From UBA6623 sp965248235 (GTDB lineage Bacteria; Acidobacteriota; Terriglobia; Bryobacterales; UBA6623), in assembly GCA_965248235.1 (NCBI GenBank), contig CBDFIU010000002.1:620001-684000 (forward strand): a DNA stretch of 64,000 bases, in the 5' to 3' direction. Below the pieces are notes generated by a model that was not told where the DNA came from, made no database searches, and saw nothing but the letters and a program-made list of their open reading frames with translations. Made by a program: the position numbers and the translations under genes. Of this stretch, positions 38,146 through 46,548 are shown in pieces; position 1 is the first letter of the stretch, and each line of letters begins with the position of its first letter.

Positions 38146-38940
38146 CTAACGCGCCGCCACAACGCGCCGATATCCGTTACCCGCAAGCCAAGTTTGCATG
38201 TCGTCGCTCAGCAAGAATGCGGCGAACGCCCGGGCGGCGTCCTGATGCGACGAGGCCGCGACGATGCCCAAGGCCTGGTCGAGCGGGGCGTGAAGATCGC
38301 CCGAAATCACCAACGGCGCGGGCGTCCCGGTGCCGACACTTGGGTGGATCAGAGAACTTGCCGTCAAGGCCGCGTCGGCGTTGCCCGACTGTGCGAACTG
38401 CTTGGCCATGGCGACATTCTGCGCGTAGACGACCCTGGATTCAATCGTCGGCCACAGGTCGAGGGCTTGAAGCACCTCGACGGCCGCCTGCCCGTAAGGG
38501 GCGACTTCCGGTTTCGGTACGGCGATGACGCGATAGCGCGAGGAGGCAAGATCCTCGGGCGTCCGGATCTTGTGGGACGCCGACCAAGCCACCAGCACGC
38601 CGCGGGCGTACACGCGCCGACTCTCGGCGGTGATCAGGCTCCTCTCGACGAGTCGGTCGACATGTTCAGTATCGGCGGCCAGAAAGACGTCGAACGGCGC
38701 GCCGTTTTCAATTTGGTGGGCTAGCGACGCCGTCGATCCCAGGCTCACGATAGACCGGATACCGCTTCGGGCCTCAAATCGCGCCGTCAGTTCATCGATA
38801 ACGCCGGCAAGATTCGCGGCCGCGGCAATGCTGATTTCGTCTCGCGGACCCGTAGGCCCATCGCCCTGATCGCCGCAACCACGGGTCGCCGCAAGGGCCG
38901 AGAGAACGAGACCAAGCAAGGAACGGCGGAACATCATCAT
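38146..38940 (-). CDS. modA: ModA-like molybdate-binding lipoprotein
   Basis: 264 residues from the first of three adjacent ATGs at 38940. The signal (RRSLLGLVLSALAATRGC) ends at a lipobox-like Cys. The mature domain fits the ModA periplasmic-binding fold: ISIAAAANLAGVIDELTARFEARSG, SLGSTASLAHQIENGAPFDVFLAADTEHVDRL, VAVPKPEVAPYGQAAVEVLQAL and QNVAMAKQFAQSGNADAALTASSL. The Ser and Tyr residues that hold the oxyanion are plausible. Tungstate is an alternative ligand. No modB or modC lies next to it, so the transporter is incomplete here. Confidence 0.88.
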   Translation of the reverse strand: MMMFRRSLLGLVLSALAATRGCGDQGDGPTGPRDEISIAAAANLAGVIDELTARFEARSGIRSIVSLGSTASLAHQIENGAPFDVFLAADTEHVDRLVERSLITAESRRVYARGVLVAWSASHKIRTPEDLASSRYRVIAVPKPEVAPYGQAAVEVLQALDLWPTIESRVVYAQNVAMAKQFAQSGNADAALTASSLIHPSVGTGTPAPLVISGDLHAPLDQALGIVAASSHQDAARAFAAFLLSDDMQTWLAGNGYRRVVAAR

Positions 38941-39156
38941 GGGTTGGGTCACGGGTGGCTCGGCGCATCCCCGCCCGCGCGGGCCGTAGCTGATGATGTC
39001 CAGGCGCCAGGCGGGCGACGGCGCTGACAGATCTCGCGAAAACCGGCACGGCCCCACCCGACATTCTAACTTCTCTATATTTGTCTGTACTCAATCGCCT
39101 TGTTCATTCATAATCTGAACCATGACGAGTCGCCTTGGCGAACGAGAAAAAGCCTC

Positions 39157-39774
39157 ATGACACAAGATCACCTGACGCGGTCAGACTCAGGCAGACCTCG
39201 CCGCCGGCATCGAACGCCGGGCGCTCGGAGAGGCTTTCGATTCTCACTGTTGGTTCTTGTCGGGTGCGTTCTCGGTATCGGCCAGGATTCGGCCCTGGCC
39301 CGACCGAAGCAGGTAGAGCTGCAGTGGGGAGATCTGTCACCGCTCATCGTCGACAAGAAAGTCGCTCTGCAACTGCCGGACGACGTCACGGTTAAGGGTC
39401 GCGTGCTCGCGGTCAGAGACGACGGCCTTTACATGAACGTCAAGAAAAGGAGCAAGAAGAAGGCCTACTCCAAAGGCCCGACCGTGATCCCTCGGGCTGA
39501 TGTCTCGCTCATCGAACTCAGGCGGAAGCGCGGTATCAAGTACAGAGCGATACTCACGTCGGGAGGAGCCGTCGTAGGTACCGGTCTCATTGTTGCCCTG
39601 ATTATCGCTGCGGGAGACGGAGGGAATGTATGGGGGGCCATCGCTTTGCTTGCAGGTCTCGGCGGAGGGCTCGGCTACGCCATCGGTGACTCGGCGGACA
39701 CCAAGCTCATGCGCATTAAGATCGTCGACGATCCGCCCCAAACCGAAGCCACCGTCAACTCGCCGTCTCGATAA
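39157..39774 (+). CDS. Membrane-anchored hypothetical protein, tandem paralogue 1
   Basis: 205 residues from the ATG at 39157 (MTQDHLTRSD); an ATG at 39100 would add a poor N-terminus. A basic stretch (RRGFRF) leads into a hydrophobic segment (SLLVLVGCVLG), so export or anchoring is likely. The central domain VALQLPDDVTVKGRVLAVRDDGLYMNVKK may be a small beta-barrel (Sm/LSM-like). The C-terminus has two Gly-rich hydrophobic stretches (ILTSGGAVVGTGLIVALII and AIALLAGLGGGLGYAIG), then MRIKIVDDPP. Two related, damaged genes follow at 39893-41147 and 41303-41814, making a tandem family. No function is known to me. Confidence 0.65.
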   Translation: MTQDHLTRSDSGRPRRRHRTPGARRGFRFSLLVLVGCVLGIGQDSALARPKQVELQWGDLSPLIVDKKVALQLPDDVTVKGRVLAVRDDGLYMNVKKRSKKKAYSKGPTVIPRADVSLIELRRKRGIKYRAILTSGGAVVGTGLIVALIIAAGDGGNVWGAIALLAGLGGGLGYAIGDSADTKLMRIKIVDDPPQTEATVNSPSR

Positions 39775-40004
39775 TGACAAGTTAGACAGACATGCCCTCG
39801 CCGGATGTCATCAAGCTTTCCAGTACGTGGAGATTGGAGAAACTTCGTGAGCAAGACCTTACAGGTACACCGCGAGCAGGAGTATTGGGCGAATGGTGAC
39901 GCCGTACCGATCCTTGGCGAGGAACGATCGGAGAGGCTTGCGATTCTCACTCCTGATTCTTTTTAGATGGATATTTACTTGACTCAGGTATTGGGAAATA
40001 GCCC

Positions 40005-40904
40005 CTACATGTTGTGGTCGTCCGTAGCGCGTGTCGCGGTGCCTCCGACCAGCGATTTGTAGGGTGCCGGTGGCACGGCGACGGCCTGTTGAACCAGGCG
40101 GTAAAAGAGCTTGCCTCGACTTCTGGACTTGCGGCGGTTGAAGCGGAAGGCGAATTCGTCGAGGTAGGAGTCGAGATGCTCGTGACTGACCGCTCCTTGA
40201 TGCGTGCCCAGTATCCAGCGCTTCACTAACGACACCACGCGGTGCACCCGGGGGAGCAGTTTCGAGGCGCGCGCCGGTTGCCCCTCCAGGTAGCTCACCT
40301 CGTGGCGATAGCCGTCGCCTTCGAGCGGTTCGTATCCCAGCCAACCGTCGGTATGGACCACGCTGCCGGGTTCGATCGACTCGCCGACGAAGGCCATCAA
40401 GCTGTCCCCGGAGGCGTTGGGAATGGTGCGTATCCGAACCCGCCCGATGCCGGCACCATCTTCCTCGGCCGCTACTACAATCAGCGCCTTAGCGTCGGTT
40501 TGGCGACCGCGCACGCCCTCCTCCAAGCCTCCTAAGTAAGTCTCGTCAACCTCCACGCGCCCGCTGAGCCGATCGCGTCCGGGCCGCACCATGGCGCGCC
40601 GGAGCTTATGCAACCAAGTCCAGGCCGTTTTGTAGCTGCCCAGGCCCAACACCCGCCGCAAGCCCAGCGCGCTCGCCCCGTTCTTCTGGCTCGTGAGCCA
40701 CCACGAAAACCCTCCGGCCAGCGGAGAGGGGTTGGCGGGTGTCTTGAAATATTGTGCCCGCCGTTGGAGAAGCTTGATGCCCGCAGCCGGCGCACTCCAG
40801 CAGCGCTGTCCGCACCGCCCACGCTTTGTCGTGCCCGCATCGCGGACAACGAAAACCCTCCGGCCAGCGGAGTTGACACAGATACTCTCGACAGGCCTGC
40901 TCGG
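40005..40904 (-). pseudogene. IS1595-family transposase, truncated (copy 4)
   Basis: The C-terminal 210 residues, from the catalytic core (VEVDETYLGG, HTDGWLGY, EFAFRFNRR) to the TAG at 40005-40007, are in one frame. Upstream the frame is shifted by the replaced segment at 40705-40726 (21 bases lost, 22 gained). The N-terminal start, MEDYPRN, is missing because the element is truncated near 40904. It cannot encode a complete transposase. Confidence 0.9.
40703..40872. repeat. 24-base direct duplication inside IS copy 4
   Basis: The 24 bases at 40849-40872 (ACGAAAACCCTCCGGCCAGC..., the normal IS sequence) occur again at 40703-40726, where they replace the usual transposase sequence. The two copies are 146 bases apart and identical. 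Other copies of the IS have only the first location. This looks like a templated repair or template-switch event. Confidence 0.88.
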
Positions 40905-41302
40905 CGGCGCGGCGCCAAGTTTCGATGGATCATGACTTCCGTCGGCGCCGCCCTAGGAACCACCCTGTCGGTTGTTTGCCATCAATATTTGATTCCGGGG
41001 GAATTGTGCTTATTGGTGTTCACGCCTCTCGGGGGAACGGTCGGCTACGTTGTCGGCCGAGCGCTGGACGCAAATGTCAGGCACATCAAGGTGGTCGACG
41101 ACCCGCCTCAAGGCGAAAGCCCCGCCGACTCGCCGGCCCTGGAATAACAGCCTAACCAGTCGTCGGCTGCTTCCCGGTCCCGCGGTGGGCGTATTGAGAC
41201 GGAGCACCCCGGCGGGCAAGGCCGCGAACCGCGGGTGGACTCAATTTCGGCTGTGCCGACAATCGTCGGAGCAGATCATTGAAGCAGCGGACAGCTTGTC
41301 AA

Positions 41303-41814
41303 ATGAAACGAGTTATCTTCTCATTCGTCGCAATCCTAATCATTGGGTCAGCTGCCGTCTGCAGGGCACAGGCTGTTGACCCGGAAGCGCCGGCGTCAGC
41401 TTTCGTCGAGTCCCTCAGGACTGTATTAACCGGCGATACTCTCCTGGTGAGACTGAAACATGGGAACTCTACGCGGGGCAAGTTTCACGCAGTTCATCAT
41501 GGCGAGTTAAAGTTATCCCGCGGCCAAAAGACTATCGCTATCAGCGAAACGGACGTACAAAAGGTTTACCGATTGGAGAAGAAATCAGCCGGCTTGCGCG
41601 CGGCGATCGGAGGCGTCATCGGTCTCGGCGCCTTTCTGGTTGGTCATGCACTCGCGTTGCCAAAGAACGCGCGCCGACTCACTCCGACGACGCCTCCTTA
41701 ATGGCGTTCTCCGGAGGAATAGGAGCCCTTGTCGGTTGGGTGATTGGGAGACGAGCGCGCCGCCGAGTGCTCCTTTACGACGCCGGTCTTGCGGCGATTA
41801 TTTCCGATACATAG
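41303..41814 (+). pseudogene. Tandem paralogue 3, small exported glycine-zipper-like protein with frameshift
   Basis: From the ATG at 41303 (MKRVIFSFVAILIIGSAAVCRAQ), a signal peptide, then TVLTGDTLLVRLKHGNSTRGKFHAVHHGELKLS resembling the central beta domain of paralogue 1, then KKSAGLRAAIGGVIGLGAFLVGHAL. This frame stops at 41701. One base over, the sequence continues MAFSGGIGALVGWVIGRRARRRVLLYDAG to a TAG at 41812-41814, the usual end of such proteins. A single-base frameshift between about 41640 and 41695 would join them. Either the gene is broken or a base is miscalled. It follows the remnant of paralogue 2 on the same strand. Confidence 0.62.
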
Positions 41815-42006
41815 ACGAACCACGGAAAATTTCAAGCAGGGAAGCGCTCGGCCCGGGCCGCCAATCCCCCCCACATATTGTGTCGCACACCCGGCAAATT
41901 GCCGCCGAGCACTACCCCGCACCCAAAGCGCTACAATCTAGCATTCACGCTCGGTCTTGCCGCGGCGTTCGCCTTTTCTTAAACGGGGAAACGAGGTTCA
42001 CCAGGA

Positions 42007-43224
42007 ATGAAGGACAAGACTTTCCACGGTTGGTTCATCGTAGGCGCATCCTTCTTCACGATGATGCTGACCGTCGGCGTGACGATCTACGGCATGCCGT
42101 TCTTCTACGAGTTCTACAAAGCCGACTTCGGGTGGACCGATGCCGAAGCCACGCGAGGCGTTTTGATCGGAACCCTACTCGTGCTTCCGCTCGGCGGGCT
42201 CGTGATCCATCGCTTTTCACCCCGCAAGCTGATCATGTGCGGCGTGGTGCTGCAGTTAATCGCCCTCAACTGCTTCGGCCTGATGGAGGGCAACCTCTAC
42301 CTCTATTGCTTCATTTGGTGCGTGCTGATGACCGGGTTCCTGTTCTCGGGCTTGATTCCCAACCAGGTCATTCTTTCGCAGTGGTTTCATAAGAACCGCG
42401 GAACAGCCTTCGGAGTGGCTTACCTGGGACTCGGGTTGGGCGGAGCCATCTCGCAAAAGTATGTCGCGCTGCCGTTGATCGAGGCTTATGGCTGGCGCAC
42501 GGCGCTACAGTTGATCGGCGGTTCGCTGCTGGTTCTGTTTCCCGTTCTGATTTTCTTGGTGCGCGATCGCCCTTCGGATAAAGGGCTACATGCGGACGGC
42601 ACCGACCAGCCGCCGCCGGAAACCAAGGTTGAATCACTGCCCTTCAGCGCCATTCTTCGGCGGAAGTCGTTTTGGCTGCTGGCGCTGAGCAGCTTCTGCA
42701 GCATCGGCGCGATCGGGTCGATGGACCATAATTTGCCCCTGCTGCTGCGCCGCTCGGGCTTGAGCCTGGAAGTGGTGGCGAACACCCACCTGTACCGGCT
42801 CGGTTCAAGCCTCGCCGGCCGTGTCGTGATGGGCCGCTTGGCCGATCGCATTTCGAAGAAATACGTCATGATCGCGGCGTATCTCTTCGTCGCGTTGCCG
42901 ATACCGCTGCTGTTCTACATTGACCGGCCGGGGATTCTCGAAACCTTCGCCGTGATCTTCGGCTTCGGCATGGGCGCCGACTTTATGCTGATTCCTCTGA
43001 TGGCGGCCGAGATCTTCGGAGCCAACTCGCTGGCGCGCACAATGGGCATCATCTGGCCCTTCGATTCAGTCGGACAAGCCATCTGCCCGAACATCGTCGC
43101 CTATCTGCGCGACCGCTCGGGAAACTATAAATTCGGGTTGTTTTTGGTCTTCGCTCTAGCCATGCTCGGCGCGGTCGGGATCTCTTTCTTGCCGAAAGAG
43201 CGAGCCGACGAGGCCAAGGCGTGA
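42007..43224 (+). CDS. MFS transporter, monocarboxylate/OxlT-like
   Basis: 405 residues with 12 predicted transmembrane helices. It opens FHGWFIVGASFFTMMLTVGVTIYGMPFFYEFYK, has GGLVIHRFSPRKLIMCG (loop 2-3 motif), VILSQWFHKNRGTAFGVAYLGLGLGG in helix 5, and a central loop DRPSDKGLHADGTDQPPPE between the two halves. These features fit the monocarboxylate/oxalate-formate branch of MFS. The substrate cannot be read from sequence. The gene stands alone, between the damaged paralogue 3 and a paired REP-like repeat. Confidence 0.87.
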   Translation: MKDKTFHGWFIVGASFFTMMLTVGVTIYGMPFFYEFYKADFGWTDAEATRGVLIGTLLVLPLGGLVIHRFSPRKLIMCGVVLQLIALNCFGLMEGNLYLYCFIWCVLMTGFLFSGLIPNQVILSQWFHKNRGTAFGVAYLGLGLGGAISQKYVALPLIEAYGWRTALQLIGGSLLVLFPVLIFLVRDRPSDKGLHADGTDQPPPETKVESLPFSAILRRKSFWLLALSSFCSIGAIGSMDHNLPLLLRRSGLSLEVVANTHLYRLGSSLAGRVVMGRLADRISKKYVMIAAYLFVALPIPLLFYIDRPGILETFAVIFGFGMGADFMLIPLMAAEIFGANSLARTMGIIWPFDSVGQAICPNIVAYLRDRSGNYKFGLFLVFALAMLGAVGISFLPKERADEAKA

Positions 43225-43287
43225 GCGTCACTTTGCAGGTTTCGCAACTGCGTTCGGCCCTTATGACCCTCTACGAACAGGAGAAAC

Positions 43288-43423
43288 AGAGGCGTGGACG
43301 GAAGTCCACGCTTTCACGCCATCCGCCGCACTCCGCTCAGGCATACGCGCGCCGCGCCCGGGCCGTTGCCCCCAGCGGGTTTCCATGCCCGGCCGAAGAG
43401 CGTGGACTTCCGTCCACGCCTCT
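43288..43423. repeat. Inverted pair of REP-like palindromes
   Basis: Two 25-base palindromes, 43288-43312 (AGAGGCGTGGACGGAAGTCC...) and 43399-43423, are exact reverse complements of each other, about 86 bases apart. Each has the CGTGGAC/GTCCACG stem. A third, near-identical copy is at 23668-23692. They lie in the gap between the convergent MFS and DUF1501 genes. An inverted REP pair with spacer is a known architecture of REP/BIME elements; no REP-associated transposase is seen. Confidence 0.85.
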
Positions 43424-43493
43424 GCTCTATCGCTCGCGACGCGGAGAACCCCGTGCCCGGCGATCCTAGTATCCGGGTTGGGGGCCTTTCCCT

Positions 43494-44975
43494 TCAAGCC
43501 AGAATTTCTTCGACGACCCGCGCCGGGTATTGGTCGGTCAAGCGCAGGTCGAGGCCGCTTTCAGGGTAGGTCAGCTTTTGGAAATCGAGTCCCAGCAAGT
43601 GAAGCATGGTGGCGTGGTAATCATGCACACTCACACGATTTTCGACGGCTTTGTGGCCGATCTCGTCGGTCGCGCCGTGAACATACCCGCCCTTGACGCC
43701 GCCCCCGGCCATCCATAGGCTGAAACCGGCGGGCCCGTGGTCGCGGCCGGCCGCCCCCGCGCGCCCGACTTGCGAAAGCGGCATCCGCCCAAACTCACCG
43801 CCCCACATCAGAAGCGTGCTGTCGAGCAAGCCGCGTTGCTTGAGGTCTTTGATCAGAGCCGCCACCGGCTTATCGGTCTTGCCGCAGGCGTAGCGAAGCC
43901 CCTTTTCAAGATCCGAGTGATTGTCCCAAATCTGATATTCGATGAAGATCTGGATGTAGCGCACACCGCGCTCGACCAGCCGCCGCGCCATCAGGCAACG
44001 CGTTCCATAGGATCGTGTCGCCTCGTTATTGAGCCCGTAGCTTTCGTGGGTTGCTTCGCTTTCTTGCGTCAGGTCGAGCGCGTCGGTCGCTTCCACTTGC
44101 ATGCGCGCCGCCAACTCATATCCGGCCATGCGGGCGTCGAGTTGCGGCTGGAAAGGACGCTCGCGGCGGTGAGCCTCGTCGAGTCGGCGCAGGATGTCGC
44201 GCTCGGCCTGGATGAGCGGGCCCGGAAGATCCTCGGCGCGCTTGAGGTTGAGGACGGGTGGGCCTTCGGAGCGAAACTTGGTCCCTTGGTAGACGGGCGG
44301 CAGAAAGCCCGACTGCCAGTTCTGCAAATCGTTGACGGGGTAGCCCTTCGGGTCGTCCAGAACAACGTACCCGGGCAGGTTTTGATTCTCCGTCCCCAAT
44401 CCGTACACGGCCCAAGAACCGAGCGATGCGCGCCCGGGCAGAGTGCGGCCCGAGTGCATCAGATAGAGCGAGGGCTCATGGTTGAAATGCTCGCCATACA
44501 TCGAGCGGATCAGCGTGATGTCGTCGGCGACCTCGCCCAAGTGCGGCAGCAACTCGCAAAGCTCCATGCCTGATTGCCCGTGCTTCGAGAAGCGATAGGG
44601 CGAGGGCAGCATCGTGCCGACTTCATCGGCAAACTCGATCTGATTGACGATGTCGCGCGGCGGGGCGCTTCCGGCGAACTTTTCGAGCGTCGGCTTGGGA
44701 TCGAACAGATCAACCTGGCTCGGCCCGCCGTTCATGAAGAAGTGAATGACGGCCTTGGCCTTGGGCTCGAAATGAGGAGCGAGGGGCTTCTGGTCGAAGG
44801 TCTTGCGAGTCGGCTCGACCGAGGCGGCAAGGGCCCGATCAGCGTCGAATAGTTCGTTGCCCAGCAGAGAGGCCAGCGCCGCCCCGTGCACGCCGTCGCC
44901 GATGCGCGAGAAGAAGCCGCGACGCGTCACGGGCGCGCCCGGGGAAGGTTCCGTCCGTGGGTCACGAAACGCCAT
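43494..44975 (-). CDS. DUF1501 protein without a DUF1549/1553 partner
   Basis: 493 residues from the ATG at 44975 (MAFRDPRTEPSPGAPVTRRGFFSRIGDGVHGAALASLL), which carries a twin-arginine-like signal. DUF1501 motifs are present: KAVIHFFMNGGPSQVDLFDPKP, FSKHGQSGMELCELLPHLGEVADDITLIRSM, NHEPSLYLMHSGR, TLLMWGGEFGRMPLSQ, GRDHGPAGFSLWMAGGGVKGG, and HLLGLDFQKLTYPESGLDLRLT. It resembles the gene at 29110-30588 in layout. Unlike that gene it has no DUF1549/DUF1553 neighbour: the upstream gene is a divergent aminotransferase. The partner may be elsewhere or lost. Confidence 0.93.
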   Translation of the reverse strand: MAFRDPRTEPSPGAPVTRRGFFSRIGDGVHGAALASLLGNELFDADRALAASVEPTRKTFDQKPLAPHFEPKAKAVIHFFMNGGPSQVDLFDPKPTLEKFAGSAPPRDIVNQIEFADEVGTMLPSPYRFSKHGQSGMELCELLPHLGEVADDITLIRSMYGEHFNHEPSLYLMHSGRTLPGRASLGSWAVYGLGTENQNLPGYVVLDDPKGYPVNDLQNWQSGFLPPVYQGTKFRSEGPPVLNLKRAEDLPGPLIQAERDILRRLDEAHRRERPFQPQLDARMAGYELAARMQVEATDALDLTQESEATHESYGLNNEATRSYGTRCLMARRLVERGVRYIQIFIEYQIWDNHSDLEKGLRYACGKTDKPVAALIKDLKQRGLLDSTLLMWGGEFGRMPLSQVGRAGAAGRDHGPAGFSLWMAGGGVKGGYVHGATDEIGHKAVENRVSVHDYHATMLHLLGLDFQKLTYPESGLDLRLTDQYPARVVEEILA

Positions 44976-45123
44976 CGCAACGTTAGGCGTCGTCGAGGGC
45001 AAGCCCCGGTTCAGCCCGGCTGATTCGCAGTATACTCCAAAGTCCAAGCCAATCGTTGGGGCTGGAGCGACCGACCTCAGCGTCTTCCTGGTCTTCGGCT
45101 CACGGCTCACGGTTCACGAAACA

Positions 45124-46455
45124 ATGACCTTCACGCATTCCGAACAAATCCTCGACCGCAATCGCAGCTTCATCCCCGGCGGCATCTCCTCGACCAACCG
45201 CCACACCTCGCCGGCCATCTGCTTCACGAAAGGCAAGGGCTCGCGCCTCTGGGACGCCGACGGCAACGAATACATCGACTACCACGCGGCCTTCGCGCCA
45301 CAAGTGTTGGGCTACCACCACCCCAAGGTCGAACAAGCGGTTTCCCAAGCCCTCGCCACCGGCTCGGACCTGTTCGGCTCCGGTCCCAGCGAGGCGGAGG
45401 GCCTGTTGGCCGAGCGAATCTGTTCGCATCTCGCGTGGGCCGACCGGACCGCTTTCCTCAACACCGGCAGCGAAGCCACCGCCGCCGCTATTCGGCTCGC
45501 TCGCGCGGCCGCCGGACGCGACCACATCATCGTCATGCAAGGCGGTTACAACGGCTGGCACAACGACGTGGCCTGCAATTTGATGACGCCCGTCGAGCAG
45601 CTCGGGCCGCGACGCTCGCCGGGAGAATACGAGTTTTGTCCGATCAGCGCCGGCATCCCCGAGGCGCATCGGAAACTCGTCCACCCGGTGAACTTCAATG
45701 ACCTCGATTCGGTGCGTTGGGTAGCCGAAAAATACGACGTGGCGGCCGTCCTCACCGAGCCGATTCTTCAAAACGTCGGGCTGATCAAGCCGCAAGCGGG
45801 GTACTTGGAGGGGCTGCGCGAGCTGGCCGACAAGCTGGGTTTTCTACTGATCTTCGACGAGGTCAAGACGGGCTTTCGTCACTCGATCGGCGGCTACGCC
45901 GAGATCACGGGCGTCGCCCCCGATCTCGCGGTTTACGGCAAGGCCGTAGCCAACGGCTACCCGCTCGCCGCCATCGCCGGCCCGGCTCGTTGGATGGACT
46001 ATTTCTTCCACCAAGACCCGAGCAAGCGCGTTCTGCTGGCCGGCACCTATAACGCTCACCCCATCCCCACCGCGGCCGCCCTCGCGACAACGGAAGTCCT
46101 GCTCGAAAACGCGGGGGCGGTCTACGAGCGCTTTGAAACCCTCGGCGCGCGTATGGAACGGGGCCTTGGCGAAATCTTCTCCCAAGCCGGAGTCGAGGCG
46201 ACCATCGTGCGCCAAGGGTCCGCCTTCGTGACCTACTTCATGGACCACGCGCCCGTCGACTGGCACGACCTGGCCGCCGCGCACGACTATGCATTGGACG
46301 AAAAATTCCGCCGCGCGCTGCTCGATCAAGGGATCTTCTTCTTCCCGCTGCCGACCAAGCAGTGCTCCATTTCAGCAAGCCACACCGAGCAAGACATCGA
46401 CGAAACCCTCGCCGCCGCCCGCCGGGCGCTGACCGCGGCGCGGGAGAGCGGCTAA
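45124..46455 (+). CDS. Class-III PLP aminotransferase, GSA-aminotransferase-like
   Basis: 443 residues from the ATG at 45124 (MTFTHSEQILDRNRSFIPGGISSTNR). The fold-type I core has FLNTGSEATAAAIRLARAAAGR, the Asp in FLLIFDEVKTGFR, the PLP Lys in YGKAVANGYPL near residue 273 and GTYNAHPIPTAAALAT. The order and the N-terminal block resemble glutamate-1-semialdehyde aminotransferases. It is upstream of argC and argB on the same strand, so an acetylornithine-type role in arginine synthesis is possible, but the N-terminal block favours the GSA-like branch. Upstream frame to 44803 is antisense to DUF1501 and not coding. Confidence 0.87.
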   Translation: MTFTHSEQILDRNRSFIPGGISSTNRHTSPAICFTKGKGSRLWDADGNEYIDYHAAFAPQVLGYHHPKVEQAVSQALATGSDLFGSGPSEAEGLLAERICSHLAWADRTAFLNTGSEATAAAIRLARAAAGRDHIIVMQGGYNGWHNDVACNLMTPVEQLGPRRSPGEYEFCPISAGIPEAHRKLVHPVNFNDLDSVRWVAEKYDVAAVLTEPILQNVGLIKPQAGYLEGLRELADKLGFLLIFDEVKTGFRHSIGGYAEITGVAPDLAVYGKAVANGYPLAAIAGPARWMDYFFHQDPSKRVLLAGTYNAHPIPTAAALATTEVLLENAGAVYERFETLGARMERGLGEIFSQAGVEATIVRQGSAFVTYFMDHAPVDWHDLAAAHDYALDEKFRRALLDQGIFFFPLPTKQCSISASHTEQDIDETLAAARRALTAARESG

Positions 46456-46548
46456 TCGAGCGACTCCAACCGCCCTTGGCGGCGTGCCCGCGCTTGTCTC
46501 GGTTCCGGCTGATCCACTATCATCAACGGTTCGAGGTTGTCGATCCTG

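Larger units (their letters stand above)
39966..40904 (-). mobile_element. IS1595-family insertion sequence, copy 4 (truncated and rearranged)
   Basis: About 939 bp of the same element. The right-hand terminal repeat at 39966 has one change (GATGGATATT). The other end is missing: identity with copies 2, 3 and 5 stops at about 40904, losing roughly 98 bp that include the transposase start. Inside, 21 bases of transposase are replaced by a copy of a 22-base stretch from elsewhere in the element. No target duplication can be read because one end is gone. This is the oldest-looking or most damaged copy. Confidence 0.92.
39893..41147 (+). pseudogene. Tandem paralogue 2, split by IS copy 4 and missing its middle
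   Basis: The N-terminal piece starts at the ATG at 39893 (MVTPYRSLARNDRRGLRFSL) and keeps the basic plus hydrophobic start seen in paralogue 1; 24 bases around this point match paralogue 1 with two differences. IS copy 4 begins at 39966. On the far side, from about 40905, the C-terminal piece RRGAKFRWIMTSVGAALG ends with HIKVVDDPPQGESPADS before TAA at 41147, again like paralogue 1. The central domain between about residue 25 and the first Gly-rich helix is missing. So the IS insertion was followed by a deletion that also removed one IS end. Confidence 0.72.

Noticed and set aside
38941..39060. Possible molybdenum-cofactor riboswitch upstream of modA.
   Set aside because: The region is GC-rich with short hairpins, but I could not fit the conserved Moco-motif pairs or loops, so I do not claim it.
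41640..42392. Plus-strand open frame of about 250 codons overlapping the MFS gene.
   Set aside because: It overlaps a clear MFS transporter in another frame and has an unlikely Arg-rich composition.
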